A DNA stretch of 64,000 nucleotides from NCBI GenBank assembly GCA_022559845.1, contig CM040126.1, positions 122,426,886 through 122,490,885 on the forward strand. Reading direction: 5' to 3'. Each line of letters starts with the position of its first letter. Positions within the stretch are counted from its first letter, which is position 1. This DNA is from Amorphophallus konjac (taxonomy: Eukaryota > Streptophyta > Magnoliopsida > Alismatales > Araceae). Positions 1-11,037 of this stretch are shown in pieces. The position numbers were made by a program, and so were the translations under genes. Under the pieces are notes generated by a model. That model was not told where the DNA came from and made no database searches. It saw only the letters and a program-made list of their open reading frames with translations.

Positions 1-1561
1 CTCGGAAAGGAAAACCCTGCACTCTACAGAACTAGACCCTACGGCACGCAAACCGACACACGTGCCACGGTACGAGAAGACCGAAATCAACGGTCGAACC
101 GTAAAACCCGAAGGTCGGAAACACACGACTGACAGTCTGACACTCCATACCCGACAGGAGTACCACCCACTAGAAGCACAGCCGGTAGCGTCCCCTGGCG
201 TCTTACACCGCACCGCAGGTGCACCGCCTGACATGGTAGGTCCTACCCGAGGCGCAAACACCGTACAAGTAACCACAAACAAGTAACTAGTTGGGGTCAC
301 GCCCGTCGACGTGGGTCCAACCGCCCCCAACCACGTGTGCACACACAGACCTTGCGTCACTAGGTCTGGTCCTCTGACCGGTTTTCCCCCGTAGCCGGAC
401 TCTGGCTACCGACGAGGGGCCTACGGTAACCGGTCCACAAACCGTCTCGAAAGGTGGGTGCCCGTACACCACTCCCAGGTGAGACCAGCACCGCGCACTG
501 GTGGGCTACGACTAGTGGAGGGTCGCTAAAGGAGTAGACTCTCGAGTCACGGAAAACAACACCCAAGCCCGACAACGTGTGGGAATCACCCCACGCACCA
601 GTCCCGTCACACGGAGACCACGGTCGGAGAAAAGCGAGGTTGCCACCCTCATGGGGCAACACAGGAAGTGGCGGTCTACCCTCAGACCGTCACTGCCAAA
701 TGGCGGTCCACTCTAGGGCCGTCACTTGGAAATAGCGGTCTAAGGCGGACCGTCACACGGCCAGGAGGTAGGGGGAAGCGACGCGCCTACCCTAGTGCGT
801 CGCTTGGAAGCGGCGCACCTAGGCCAGGGCGTCACATGGCACCCCACACCCACGAAAACCACAGGGAAAGTAACGCGCTTACCCTGGCGCGTCGCTTGCA
901 AGCAACGCGTCGGGCTCAGTGCGTTACTCGCATGTGACGCGCCTAGACCAGCGCGTCGCATGGCCCTCACGCTCGGGATGGAAAGGGAAGTGACGCGCCT
1001 GCCCCAGCGCGTCGCTTGGCCCATCCACATGGGGGACAACAGGAAGTAACGCTCCTGCCCCAGTGCGTTACACGCATGTAACACGCCTATCTCGGTGCGT
1101 TACATGGCCTGACCCCCAACGGTCAAAACCCAACGGTCGAAAGCATGTGACGGCCCAGCCCAGGGCCGTCACTAGCAAACGGCGGCCAGTCGCAGGACCG
1201 TTACAGCCCTCGACCCCAAAGGCCAACACCCAGGGAAGTAACGCACCCCTCTAGGGGCGTTACAAGCATGTGACGGTCACTGGAGTGACCGTCGCTTGCC
1301 CCAGAGCACGCTACGGCGGGAGAACCCCAAAAACACCAACCACGCCCCCGTACCTCCACCGGAGAGGGGGAAAACAAGGGGGAAGACCCCTGGGGACCCC
1401 TAGCATGCATCTAAGCCACCAAAACATAGAATCATGGGCTAAAACCATAGATCGGGCGGCTCACCCCAAAACATGGAAAAACCCCAAAAACGCCCAAACA
1501 TGCCTCTCTCGGCCTCCCCGCGGCAACAAACCCGAACGACCCCGCAACTCCCCTATTCTCC
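1..1561. repeat. GC-rich palindrome-rich repeat DNA, no gene
   Basis: I see no credible protein gene here; the short open frames match no family I recognise and overlap on both strands. The sequence is full of short imperfect palindromes, densest at 668-1295. Earlier examples are GTAGCC..GGCTAC near 393-411 and CAGACCT..AGGTCTG near 346-367. It ends at an assembly gap, so its order and orientation relative to the rest are not assured. It may be the LTR or leader of a non-autonomous element like Gypsy-4, which carries a comparable hairpin style; that is inference. Confidence 0.6.
668..1295 (+). repeat. Array of about fifteen 26-bp imperfect palindromes
   Basis: About fifteen units of close to 26 bp start near 668, 701, 732, 778, 811, 870, 902, 934, 990, 1046, 1078, 1147, 1179, 1238 and 1270. 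The general form is GTRACG-(about 14)-CGTYRC. Several come in pairs separated by a 6-bp spacer such as AAGCAT or ACGCAT (902/934, 1046/1078, 1238/1270). The unit at 1147 is 10+6+10 with fully matched arms. Arms differ between units but usually change together: GTAAC with GTTAC, GTGAC with GTCAC. Several carry GTGACG..CGTCGC, which pairs by G-U only in plus-strand RNA. Confidence 0.75.
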
Positions 1562-1661
1562 NNNNNNNNNNNNNNNNNNNNNNNNNNNNNNNNNNNNNNN
1601 NNNNNNNNNNNNNNNNNNNNNNNNNNNNNNNNNNNNNNNNNNNNNNNNNNNNNNNNNNNNN
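1562..1661. other. Assembly gap (100 N)
   Basis: Exactly 100 unknown bases, the usual placeholder for a gap of unknown length. The gag of gypsy D runs into it from the right, and the sequence to the left is unrelated to gag. The rest of gypsy D and of copia C therefore lies in or beyond the gap. Confidence 0.99.
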
Positions 1662-1664
1662 CGG

Positions 1665-3159
1665 TCATTCCTCACGCCCAGCCACGAACCAGGATAGGTG
1701 TCCCTGGCGGACGAGGCGCTCGATTTCATCCTGGAGCTGGTGGCAATCGCCGGTGTGATGCCCGTGGTCGCTGTGGAATAGGCAATGCTTGCTGCGATTG
1801 TGGCTTTTCGACCTCATTGGCTCGGGTTGGCGGAGGAGGCCCGAGCCTTTGATGTCTTCATATATCTCGTACATCGGAGCGGTTAAGGGAGTGTACCACT
1901 CATACTTCGGGACGGTTCCTTGTGTTCCCCATCTCGATTCTGCCTTTTTCCTGGACCCGAGCTTGGCTCGGGTGCCCGCTTCTTGTCCCCCTCCCAACCC
2001 GAGCCGGTTGCTCCTCGGCACGCGCTGAGGACTTCTTCGCACTCAGCGTGATGCAAAGCCAGAGTCACTAGCTCGGCAAGGGTCGAGGGAGGGTGGAGGA
2101 CAAGCTCGTGGTGGAGGTTCTCGTCCCGGGTGCCTCCGATTAGTGCGGTTATGGCCGAGGCTACATCCAGGCGGGGGATTCTCAGGGCTTCCGATTTGAA
2201 TCAGTTAATGTAAGCCCGTAGTCTCTCCCCTTGCGCCTGTTTGAGAGCCAATAGCCCTGCTACCGATCTTGGGGGGCCGCTACCTACAAAACTCTCCTTA
2301 AATACTCGCCCGAATTGCTTGAAATCCCGGATGGATCTGGGGGCGAGGGCCCGGAACCATGCTTGGGCACCTTGGACCAAGGCGGTCACAAAGGCTCGGC
2401 ACTTGATGGCATCGGACGCTCCGTGAAGGGTCATCAGGACGTCAAAGCTGTCGAAGTGGTCGGCCGGGTCGCCTTGGCCGTCGTAGGACTTGAAGGTCAG
2501 GATGGAGGTTCTGGGAGATACCTCTGCCTTCAAGATGTACTCAGAGACCGGGGATTTTTCCTCATCTTCTACCGGAGAGACATTCTGCAAGGCGCGTAGG
2601 GCACGTTCTTGTTCTGTGAAACGCCTCTCGAATTCTCACAGTCGGAGGGATAACTCGGGCTGTCGCCGCGCTGTGGGGCTGGGGGGGCTTCCTTGACGCT
2701 CCCCGAGGGCTTCGGTCTCTGGGTTTGGACGGCGAGCCCTAGGTTTTCCCTTTTTCGGCGTGGAGGAGGCCTCTTGCTCCAGGGGAGGGGCTCGTGAAGG
2801 TCCTCCTGACCTGTTACGGATAATCTGTCGGCCTCGGAGGGTGAAGAGGCCTCCGGCAGTGTGCTGGGATGTGTTCTCGCGGGAAGGGCTCTCCGGAGGG
2901 CGCGTGACCTTCCTTCCCTGGCCACCTGGGTCCTCATGAGTTCCACGAGGATGTCCAGTTTTACATTGAGGGCTTGGAAAGCGTCAGCACCCCCATTGGG
3001 TGGTAGCTCCACCACCGCAGGAGGAGGGGGTGGTCCGTCGGCTGGGGTGTTGGCGTTGGAGGGAGGGTTTTGTGAGGCTTGAGAGGGGCCTTCTCCCACT
3101 GCCACCATGGCCTTTCCCCTGTCGCCGGTGGACCTCCTCCCTGAACTTCTTCGCACCAT
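1665..3159 (-). pseudogene. Gypsy D gag (broken)
   Basis: Gag of a Ty3/gypsy retrotransposon, the structural protein of the cytoplasmic virus-like particle. The first ATG is at 3159; the track-like start further upstream is a GTG. An N-terminal Pro/Ser-rich part is followed by the retrotransposon Gag core at about 2500-2200 (motifs DPADHFDSF, AQAWF, GERLRAYI). A zinc-finger-like C..H..GH..DC follows near 1800-1750 (CLFHSDHGHHTGDC), a form typical of Tat Gags. It is broken by a frameshift near 2600-2680, an in-frame TGA near 2637 and another at 2201, and a further frameshift between about 1883 and 2042. It then reaches the gap, so protease and pol are not visible. Confidence 0.8.
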
Positions 3160-3176
3160 ACTAGCTCTTTGGTCGT

Positions 3177-3194
3177 TTCCCACAGACGGCACCA
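3177..3194 (-). other. Primer-binding site of gypsy D
   Basis: On the minus strand, TGGTGCCGTCTGTGGGAA starts two bases after the LTR end. This position and the opening TGG fit a tRNA 3'-CCA primer site, and similar sequences follow the LTRs of many plant gypsy elements. I cannot name the tRNA with certainty. Confidence 0.7.
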
Positions 3195-3196
3195 GA

Positions 3197-3960
3197 TGAA
3201 GAGGCGTGATCTCGCGCTAGTCCTGAGCTGGGGAGATGATCATCGAACAGTGAACTGCAAGGAAGGGAAATGGATCAGGGGGCCCAGGGATGGTTCTCTG
3301 GGGTAGACCCTCCGATGCCTAAGTCAGTAGAGCAATGGTGGAAGCTATGAAGGGAGGAGGAAAAAGAGGCACGAGATCCCTCTACACCAAGGTGGTGAAG
3401 TGGTTCCTACTCATGGGGTTTTAGGCGTGTGTTGGCCTTACCTTTCACTGGAGGGAGTCCCAGGTTTAAATAGTGCGCCGATCTCATGAGTCCCGTAAGC
3501 TAAGGAGTTTCAGATGGGAGTTACGTCCTCAACGTGGGATCTTTACGTCCTCATCGTGGGATCTTTATAGCCTTGAGGGGTCATGGGTCCCTTATCCTCA
3601 TAAACTCCTGCTCATAAAGGGCTCTCAACGGCAGTGTGGATAAGCAAATCATCGGTCAACCTAAGCATGAAGAGTGCCAACCCTATCCAGGCGATAGGCA
3701 TAGCTCAGATGAGGATCGGTCGGAGTGGGCGCTGAGCGCTAGTCTTTATCCCGGCGAGAGGATAGATCAGGCGTGGGTCTTCCTCCGACCTGACCGACGC
3801 TCGGGCCTTCCGAGCCTAAGTGCCGCCGAGGAAGGGTTTGATCCCAAGTGATCTTATTGAGCTTTTTAGTCTAAGTGGGCCCTGTGGGGCTGTCACTTAG
3901 ATGAGCTTGGCCTCGTTTGGTCCTGGTGGACCTAGTTCGGCTGCTCTTAGATGGGCTACA
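3197..3960 (-). repeat. 5' LTR of gypsy D
   Basis: Bounded by TG..CA on either strand: it begins TGTAGCCC at 3960 on the minus strand and ends CTTCA at 3197, next to the primer site. A TATA-like TATTTAAA lies at about 3465-3473 (minus). A 23-bp direct duplication containing GTCCTCAWCGTGGGATCTTT occupies about 3525-3568. The second LTR is not in the window, so the ends rest on the primer site and on the interrupted copia frame. Confidence 0.8.
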
Positions 3961-5969
3961 GAAATCCCCCTCTCCAAACTGTACCACCTTCCTTTTCATG
4001 TAGGTATGTGAAGAGCAATTTATTTCCAGTCATGTGCCTGGAACAACCATTGTCCATGTACCACTTATTCCCTTTAGCTTTCAAGCAGACTTGTAAAAAA
4101 AAAGATAATTATCAAGTTGATTTTGGTACCCAAGTAAACTTGGGTCCATACGTGTTAGCTCTAGTATTTACAAATGATTTCTTAAATATCCTATCAAACA
4201 ATTCATCATCATATTGCATTAAATTGCATATGTACATTATGTGTTCTGCACCTCCACAATAAAAATATGAAACTTTTCTTTTTCCAAAACTACTTTTGTT
4301 ATTCATATTTTTATAATTATTGTATCCATATCCATGTGATTTTTCAATTTTTGAGTGCGTGTGTGGATGTGTTTGCATTCAAATATGAGGTCATGAGTTT
4401 ATGTTCAAACTCCTTTTTATTAGTGGGCATATAGCCCAATCCCTCATGTAGAAAATTGACCTTCATGCCTAGAATGTTGTCCATATTTTGTTTTCCCATA
4501 ACAAACTTCTCAAGAACATCTTTCAGATCTTTTAGTTCAAGAAGCAATGATTCAACTTTAATTTCAGCCTCTTGCTTAGCTTGATCACACTTGATTATTT
4601 TCATGTGTATTTCTTCCAATTCTTTCTTCAACTTTCCATTTTGTTCTTCTAGATTGTCCATCAACTTATCTGCATTTTGTTTCTCGCTTTCCATGCATGC
4701 AATTTCTTCCTCAAATAATTTTACTTTAGAAACTAGCAATTCATTTTCATCCTTTAGATTTTCAATTTGAGAATCTAGATCACTACATCTTTTGCTTGAG
4801 ATATTTGTGTGAGCAAGGTCATGCACTTTCTTCTTCAAAGTTTTATTTTCAGATTTGAATTTTTTATATTTTTGATAAAGACCTGCATAAGCAATTTGAT
4901 ATTGCTCACTGGTAAGACTTTCTGAATCAGAGTTTACCTCAGTTTGATCATCATTTTGACCCATCAGGCAGAGGTTCTTGACTAGCTCATCACCCTCGTC
5001 ACTCCATGTTACCTTTATAGCTTTAGGCTTCTTTGCCTTACCCTTCTTCATCTTCTTCTGGAGTTCGGGCATTCACCCCTCATGTGACCTGCTTTTTTAC
5101 ATTCATAACAAATAATTTCATCTTTCTTGCTTGTCTCACCTTCCTTGATCATTGACTTCCTCTGAATTTTTTGGAAAGACACCTATCTTCCTTGCGTTCC
5201 TGAAATACTTCATGGCTCTCCTGGTAATCAGTGTCATCAGCTCCTCTTCTTCATTGTTCACATTAGATATGTCATCACTTTCTTTAGATGACTGGGGGTT
5301 GGCCTTCAGCGCCACAGTCTTCTTCTTCTTGTTGTCTGCCTCGGTTCTCTTTATGTTCAACTCATAAGTCATGAGTGAACCGACCAACTCATCCAAAGTG
5401 AGTGTAGTGAGATCTTTCGAATCTTCGATTACAGTGGCCTTGCTATGCCACTATGGAGACAAAGACCTGACTACTTTTTTGACCAGCTCTTGATTGGAGT
5501 ATTCTTTTCCCAGTGCTTTCAAAGCATTGGTTATCTCCATCAACTTAGCAAACATTTCAGAAATTGATTCCTTTAGCTTCATACTGAACAATTCATAGTC
5601 CCTGATGAGAAGATTGGCTTTTGTCTTCTTAACATCGGATGTGCCTTCATAGATCAACCTGAGTTTATTCCACATATCCTGCGTTGATGAACACATAGAT
5701 ATACGTGAGTACTCATTGGGATGAATAGTGCATTGAACTATATTCATTGCTTTGAAATTGGCAATGGACTTTTTAATATGTTCATCAGTCCAAGCATCTT
5801 CATTCTCAGGTAGTTGATATGGACCTTTACTAATCACACGCCATACATCGAATTCCTACGCCCTAAGAAACATAGTCATCCTATTTGTTCAGTAAGGATA
5901 ATTTGTCCCATCAAAGAAGGGTGGCCTATGAATCAAGTGACCTTCAGGCAATAATCCCTTGCTTGCCAT
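3961..5969 (-). pseudogene. Copia C gag and start of protease (broken)
   Basis: Start ATG at 5969 (minus), 54 bases downstream of the primer site. The order follows Copia-2 and Copia-3: an N-terminal FDGxNYPYW region, the Gag core at about 5840-5450, a zinc knuckle near 5090-5060, a long coiled coil at about 5070-4400, then a C-terminal cysteine-containing stretch (YFYCGGAEHIMYIC) and the closing TWVPKS at about 4120. Coiled-coil Gags are characteristic of Sireviruses. The frame is broken several times, near 5837, 5450, 5100 and 4380. After the gag stop comes a T-rich tract ending in ACAAG and then the protease motif [12 protein letters not shown], cut off at 3961 by gypsy D. Confidence 0.8.
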
Positions 5970-6022
5970 TTGCTTGTGATCTTTACTCAAAGATTGTGAA
6001 GTCTATATAAACAGAGATCAGC

Positions 6023-6034
6023 ACTCTGATACCA
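6023..6034 (-). other. Primer-binding site of copia C
   Basis: TGGTATCAGAGT on the minus strand, complementary to the 3' end of initiator methionine tRNA except for the last base. It lies two bases from the LTR end at 6037. Confidence 0.85.
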
Positions 6035-6036
6035 AT

Positions 6037-7910
6037 TGATGTCCCAGGCAAATGGCAATCAAGAAGGGGGGTTGAATTGATTACCCCCAAATTTTTGACA
6101 AAAAAATAATTATCTAGTGAATAGATTTTAAGCAATCAAAATATATCAAGAATTTTACAATTCTCTCTAACCTCACCGAAACACATTCGATCTAAGCCAC
6201 AGAAATTACACTCAATTTCAGTCACACTCAATGCAAACCATAGAGACACAAGATTTTTAGGTGGTTCGGCCACACACACTAGTGTGCCTATGTCCACCCC
6301 TCACTAACTAGTGAGGATTAATTATTTCCACGCTACCAAGTAGCACACACACACACCAACGAAGACGGAGTCTCCACACAATTCACGGAGACAAAGTCTC
6401 TACCACAACCACGCTGCACAGAGCAGCCCAGACACACACACAAATACACAGACATAAAGATCTCTGCACCATACACACACACGATCACTCATAAATAGTT
6501 GAAATATGCTCAGAGTATTACAATGAAGCTCTCAAACAAGAAGAATAGAAGAATTAGAAATCCCCCTTTGGTTTCCTACGCGAATTAGATCTAATCTCGA
6601 ATTTCTCTATATCTGCTCTGCGATCCGCCAGCCTCCTAGGATGTAGATTGATAGGATGAAGCTCTTCAGATGATGAACCACCCACTTCTTCAAAGATTCC
6701 ACGCTTCTCTCCTTCTTCTCCTTCACTTGGCGGCATGATGATGGTCTCTCCTAATGAAACTGTAACTATTTTCTCTTTCTTACGGCGCACTTCAGCCAAC
6801 TCTCATAACAAATGCTTTTATATGAGATTAAATAGGTAAAATTACTTCCATACCCCTTCTAGAAAGTGCCCTAGGCCCCTCTCACATGTCAGGAAATGAG
6901 TTGAGGGCATTTTAGGCAAATTCTAGGGCCATAAAAGGTCTCACGTGTGGTCCGCAGTGAGTTCACAAATGATAATGCAAATTCCATGAATATCTCGGTC
7001 GACCAGACTTAAGGACCCTGTCGACCGGACCTTGTTCTGTCCTAACAGATCAAGACATTTTGTATGACTTCGGTCGACATACCATTGTCCCCTTTATTTT
7101 TTCATGTCGACCTGATTAAAAAATGGTTCTAGATAAAAAACTTGATAGTAAACCTATCAACCTGGCAACTGTGCACCCTGTCGATCGAACTTTCCTCATG
7201 TTCTGGATGAAGAACCTGTACAGTAACCCTGTTGACCTGACCAATTACCCTGTCGACAGAACTTCAAGTTAGTTCTGGAAAATTGAGGCTCCACAGAAAA
7301 CTTGTCAACCGGATTTCATGTTCTGTCGATTGGACTTCATGCTTATTCTGAAAAATTGAAGTTTCACAGGAAACCTATCAACCGAATTTCTTGATAGTTC
7401 TGGAAGGTTGAAACTCCACAGGAAACCTGTCGACCTGATTTCATGTTGCGTCGACATGTTTTCATGATAGTTCAGGAAAATTGAAACTTCACAGGAAACT
7501 TGTCGACCTGATTATGTTTCCTGTCGGCACCTTCACCTAAAAAACATAGAATAAAATATAGTAAGCTCATGAAACATTTATATCAAAGGCTACATACCTT
7601 GGCTTTCCATTTGAATGTTCTTTGATCATCTTTTAGTCTTGTTTGAGTACTAAAGAAAGAATTCAAACATTCAACTTTCTATTAATAAAACTATGAGAAC
7701 AAGGGCCGCAAAAATTGATACTCATCCTCATCAAATCTCAAGGATCATAAGTATATGGACCAAGAACTCAAATCAAGAGAGGAATTCAAGTCTTTCCAAA
7801 AGTAAGACTTATCAAGAGTTCATCAAAAGAATAAAGCCATCAAGCACAATATCACACATATTTTGTGATCATCAAAACCTTAATGTCAAAATCAATTAGG
7901 GAACTCAACA
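6037..7910 (-). repeat. 5' LTR of copia C (about 1.87 kb)
   Basis: Begins TGTTGAGTTCCC at 7910 and ends GGGACATCA at 6037 on the minus strand. A TATA-like CATATAAAAGC lies near 6814-6826. The U3 part (about 6990-7540) carries many dispersed copies of a GTCGAC-centred motif such as CTGTCGACCGGA, several mutated to GTCAACC. The R/U5 part holds the GGGGTGGACATAGG..CCGAACCACC hairpin at 6255-6300. A small open frame at 6554-6799 lies within the LTR and is not regarded as a gene. Confidence 0.85.
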
Positions 7911-8829
7911 TACAAGTATATGTTGATGACATAATTTTTGGAGCCACCAATAGTATCTTGAATGAGGAATTTGCTAAATTGATGCAAGGAGAGTTTGAGA
8001 TGAGCCTTTGGGTGAACTGAATTTCTTCTTGGGATTGCAGGTAAAGTAGATGGAAGATGGAGTATTTATCAACCAAAAGAAATACACCCAAGAGTTGATC
8101 AAGAAGTACAAATTTGAATCTACCAAGCCACACTCCACATGCATGTCTACATCTCTAAAATTAGATAAAGACGACCATGGTAAGAATGTTGACCAAATAC
8201 TCTTTAGAGGAATGATAGGATCACTACTGTATTTGACTGCTAGTAGACCCAATATACAGTTTAGCGTCTGCATCTATGCTCGATTCCAGTCTTGTCCAAA
8301 AGAGTCACATATGACTGCTTTGAAAAGGATTTTTTGATGTTTGGTTGGAACTGTAGGTCTTGGTTTGTGGTTTCCAAAAGGCTCCAGTTTTGATTTAGTT
8401 GCATATACTGATTCCGATTTTGTTGGTTGTAAAATGGATCGCAAAAGTACTAGCGGGTACTGTCAGTTTCAAAGGGCCTACATGGTTTCATGGGCTTCTA
8501 AGAAACAAAATTTAGTGACATTATCAAATGCTGAAGCCGAATATGTGGCTACAGGCAATTGTATAGCCCAAGTGCTATGGATCCAACAACAAATCATTGA
8601 TTTTGACATTTACTTAAAAAGTACACCAATTCTATGTGATAACACGTCTTCAATAAATTTGTATAAAAATCTAATTCAACACTTAAGAATAAAACACATT
8701 GAAATCGGGCATCATTTTATTAGAGATCACATAAATAAAGGTGCTTTTGAATTAATATTTATAGATACAAACAACCAACTTGCAGATATTTTCACCAAAC
8801 CTTTGAATGAAGAAAATTTTTCAAAATAA
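7911..8829 (+). pseudogene. Copia A RT (3' part) and RNase H, broken
   Basis: The reading starts inside the RT active-site motif [10 protein letters not shown] (about 7914-7945), immediately after the LTR of copia C. A 1-bp loss near 8010 breaks the MSLMGELxFFLG region. TAG at about 8047 and TGA at 8336-8338 are further breaks. The RNase H part is open from 8341, with YTDSDFVGC, STSGYC, SNAEAEYVA and DNTSSI, and ends with DIFTKPLNEENF. These are the standard copia 3' domains. The whole is non-functional. Confidence 0.85.
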
Positions 8830-9501
8830 GGAGAGAGCTTGGAATTTCTAGAATAGATAGTTAGTAGCATACTGCATTCACTTGCACAACATATACACTC
8901 TTGAATATTTTGTGGATATGAATAAATTTCAGTACATGTTTTTGAATTACACATAATTCTCAAACCTTCACAACAATAAACACTTTTTAATGAAAATAAA
9001 ATTCTTGCATGAACTTGGATTGAATGTTTACTTACTCTGCTTGCTTGTATATATACTTATACAGTCTTTCTTGAATCATTCTATGACCATACCTTCTCGC
9101 TAAATAATGTTGCATTGATTATAGACAGTGTGCATCATGTCATATACTAAGGGGGAGAAATCATCTTTTTGGTGAGTGCATACATTAAGGGGGAGAGCCA
9201 TAACTCTATATCTAGCATAATTTATAAAGTACATTTGGAACAAAACCCCCACACATCTTGCATATAATGTGACTAATTACTTTTAATAGAAAGGATATTA
9301 GAGATTCTTCCTAATACTTTAAAGATGCTCAAATCTCTACATAAACTTGAAGAGTAATCGTGAAGAAAAAGCTACATGTCTCAAAAAATAATGAATAAGT
9401 GGAATACGAATCCTTGTAACTGGATCTCCCCATTGAACAAATGAGGAGCCTCGGGTAAAATGGTAAAGTAAGTTTTCCACAGTAAGAAGAAAAAGGAGTG
9501 A
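8830..9501 (+). other. Copia A 3' noncoding region
   Basis: No gene seen. Two polypurine tracts of the Sirevirus type, AAGGGGGAGA near 9150 and AAGGGGGAGAG near 9188, lie well before any LTR. The last five bases before copia B are AGTGA (9497-9501), the expected target duplication of B. Its partner is outside the window. Confidence 0.65.
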
Positions 9502-11037
9502 TGTTGAGTAGTGGATGGCGGATCTAGAGGGAAGGGGTGAATAGATCTGCCCCTCTTTTCGTAGAACACCACTCTTTAAAGCTAGATAAAGAAAATCGCA
9601 GCGAAATATAACTAGCTTAACAAAGGACACAACGATTTGCTTAGCAGAATGAACAAGTTAAACAAGGATTGAACCTAAGCATGCATCTAGCACAAAGTAA
9701 TCCCACAAGAAAACCACAACACACAAGATTTTAAGGTGGTTCGGACTGAATCCTCAGTCCAACGTCCACCCCTCACCAAATCCGATGAGGCTTCACTAGT
9801 GCAGCATACCAAACCACAGATTGGAAAACTTTCGATTGCCTTCCTACTAACCACCGGTAGGGGCGACAACACCGCAGATTGGAGCACCTTCCAACTGCCT
9901 TCCTACTAACCGCGGTAGGGACGATTCACAGTTTCAATAGCTTGAACAAATTGAAAAGATAACAAGATGAAAATGCTCAAACAAAATATGGAGATATGCT
10001 AGAATCGAAAAGATCTTGTCTGAAATGAAGGAGGTGAATCTGATGCTTTAGCAAGGGTTCCCTCTTTTTCTTCTTGTCTTCACACGATGTAGATCACAAA
10101 CAAAGGCTTCTTCTTCTTCGCAAAGCTCTCCTCTTGATTCAGCAGCAATGGCTTCTTCTTCCTTATGAAATCAGCTTCCTTGGATCCCCTTGATAGCCTT
10201 GCTTGCTTGTGCACTGCCTTGGAAGTTGCTAACTTGGATATGAGTTGAAACACCTTGGAATGGATGAAGAACTTCTGCACGAAGTACTGCTCACGGCTAC
10301 AGTACCATGTTCTTCTTCCCTTGGACAACCTCCTCTAGCCTCTCTTGATCTCCCTTTTTTTATTAGGGTTTCTAACCCTCTTTGTGTTGTTTTTATATCT
10401 CTTTGAATGGTCCATAGACAAGCCCCAGACCAGATCCACAAATCATGGGAGATTGGGTGACTTTAGGATTAAACAAATCTAAGAAAAGGGGCTGCCAACG
10501 TTGAGAAAAACGAAGTCAACAATAGCTGCTTCTGGAAGACTGAAGTGTCGACACTTCTGGAGAGAGAGGTCGACACTTCTATTGACTGGTTCCTTTATAA
10601 CGGCTTCTGGAAGACTGAAGTGTTGACACTTATGGAGAGAGAGGTCGACACTTCTGTTGAGCTCTCCTTTATGACTACTTCTAGAAGACTGAAGTGTTGA
10701 CACTTCTGGAGAGAGAGGTCGACACTTCTTTAAGAGAATTTATCTTAAAGCTTCTTTTGCCTATCTTTTCTGCCCATTTCTTTCTTGCTTCTAGGAGCAT
10801 TGTCCCTTGGTGAAATCTGCCTTTGTGCAACCATTTGCCTTGTTTTCTGTGCACTTGCATCTTGAGTGACTTTCAACCTTGGATGGCTTGCTCCTATGGA
10901 TTTATTTATCAAGAGAACGCATCAACCATCTAAGAATAAGACTCATAAGCAAACTCATAGTGTCATGGAGTTAAATGACTCATAGTGTTAGGCATTATCA
11001 AAACTACAAATTGTCAAATGACCGCAGGGGCACAACA
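9502..11037 (-). repeat. 3' LTR of copia B (about 1.54 kb)
   Basis: Begins TGTTGTGCCCCTGCGG at 11037 and ends CTACTCAACA at 9502 on the minus strand. A TATA-like GATATAAAAAC lies near 10390-10402. U3 (10540-10730) has three direct repeats of roughly 75 bp, each carrying GAGGTCGACACTTC-type motifs. The conserved GGGGTGGACGTTGG..CCGAACCACC hairpin is at 9730-9773, with arms GGACTGA and TCAGTCC. The first part of the LTR resembles Copia-3 weakly and the last 60 bases more strongly. Confidence 0.8.

Larger units (their letters stand above)
1662..3960 (-). mobile_element. Gypsy D: Tat-type Ty3/gypsy element, 5' part only
   Basis: Read on the minus strand: 5' LTR (3960 to 3197), primer site, then gag running into the gap. 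It lies inside the protease-coding region of copia C: copia coding sequence stops at 3961 exactly where the LTR begins. The target duplication cannot be checked because the other end is beyond the gap. Lineage is judged from the Gag zinc-finger style and the primer site. Confidence 0.85.
3961..7910 (-). mobile_element. Copia C: Sirevirus-like Ty1/copia, 5' part only
   Basis: On the minus strand: LTR 7910-6037, iMet primer site 6034-6023, gag from 5969 downward and the beginning of the protease at about 4080-3961, where gypsy D interrupts it. The LTR's left end on the host side (7911) is followed directly by copia A reverse transcriptase, so C inserted into the RT of A. The first host bases are TACAA, the expected target duplication. 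The partner copy is beyond the gap. Confidence 0.85.
7911..9501 (+). mobile_element. Copia A: 3' remnant of a Ty1/copia element
   Basis: The oldest layer visible on the left. It holds the 3' half of RT, RNase H and the 3' noncoding region of a plus-strand copia. It is interrupted on the left by copia C within the RT catalytic motif and on the right by copia B at 9502. Its own 3' LTR was not reached. Numerous stops and a frameshift agree with it being old. Confidence 0.85.

Noticed and set aside
1..1560. Several 60-160 codon frames in the palindrome region
   Set aside because: Both strands and several frames are open because of GC-rich repeats; one runs through the N gap. No protein family recognised.
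6554..6799. 81-codon frame on the minus strand
   Set aside because: Lies within the LTR of copia C upstream of its primer site; no homology recognised.
8727..9630. Minus-strand frames around the copia A/B junction
   Set aside because: They cross the element junction at 9501/9502 and so cannot be old genes; no domain seen.
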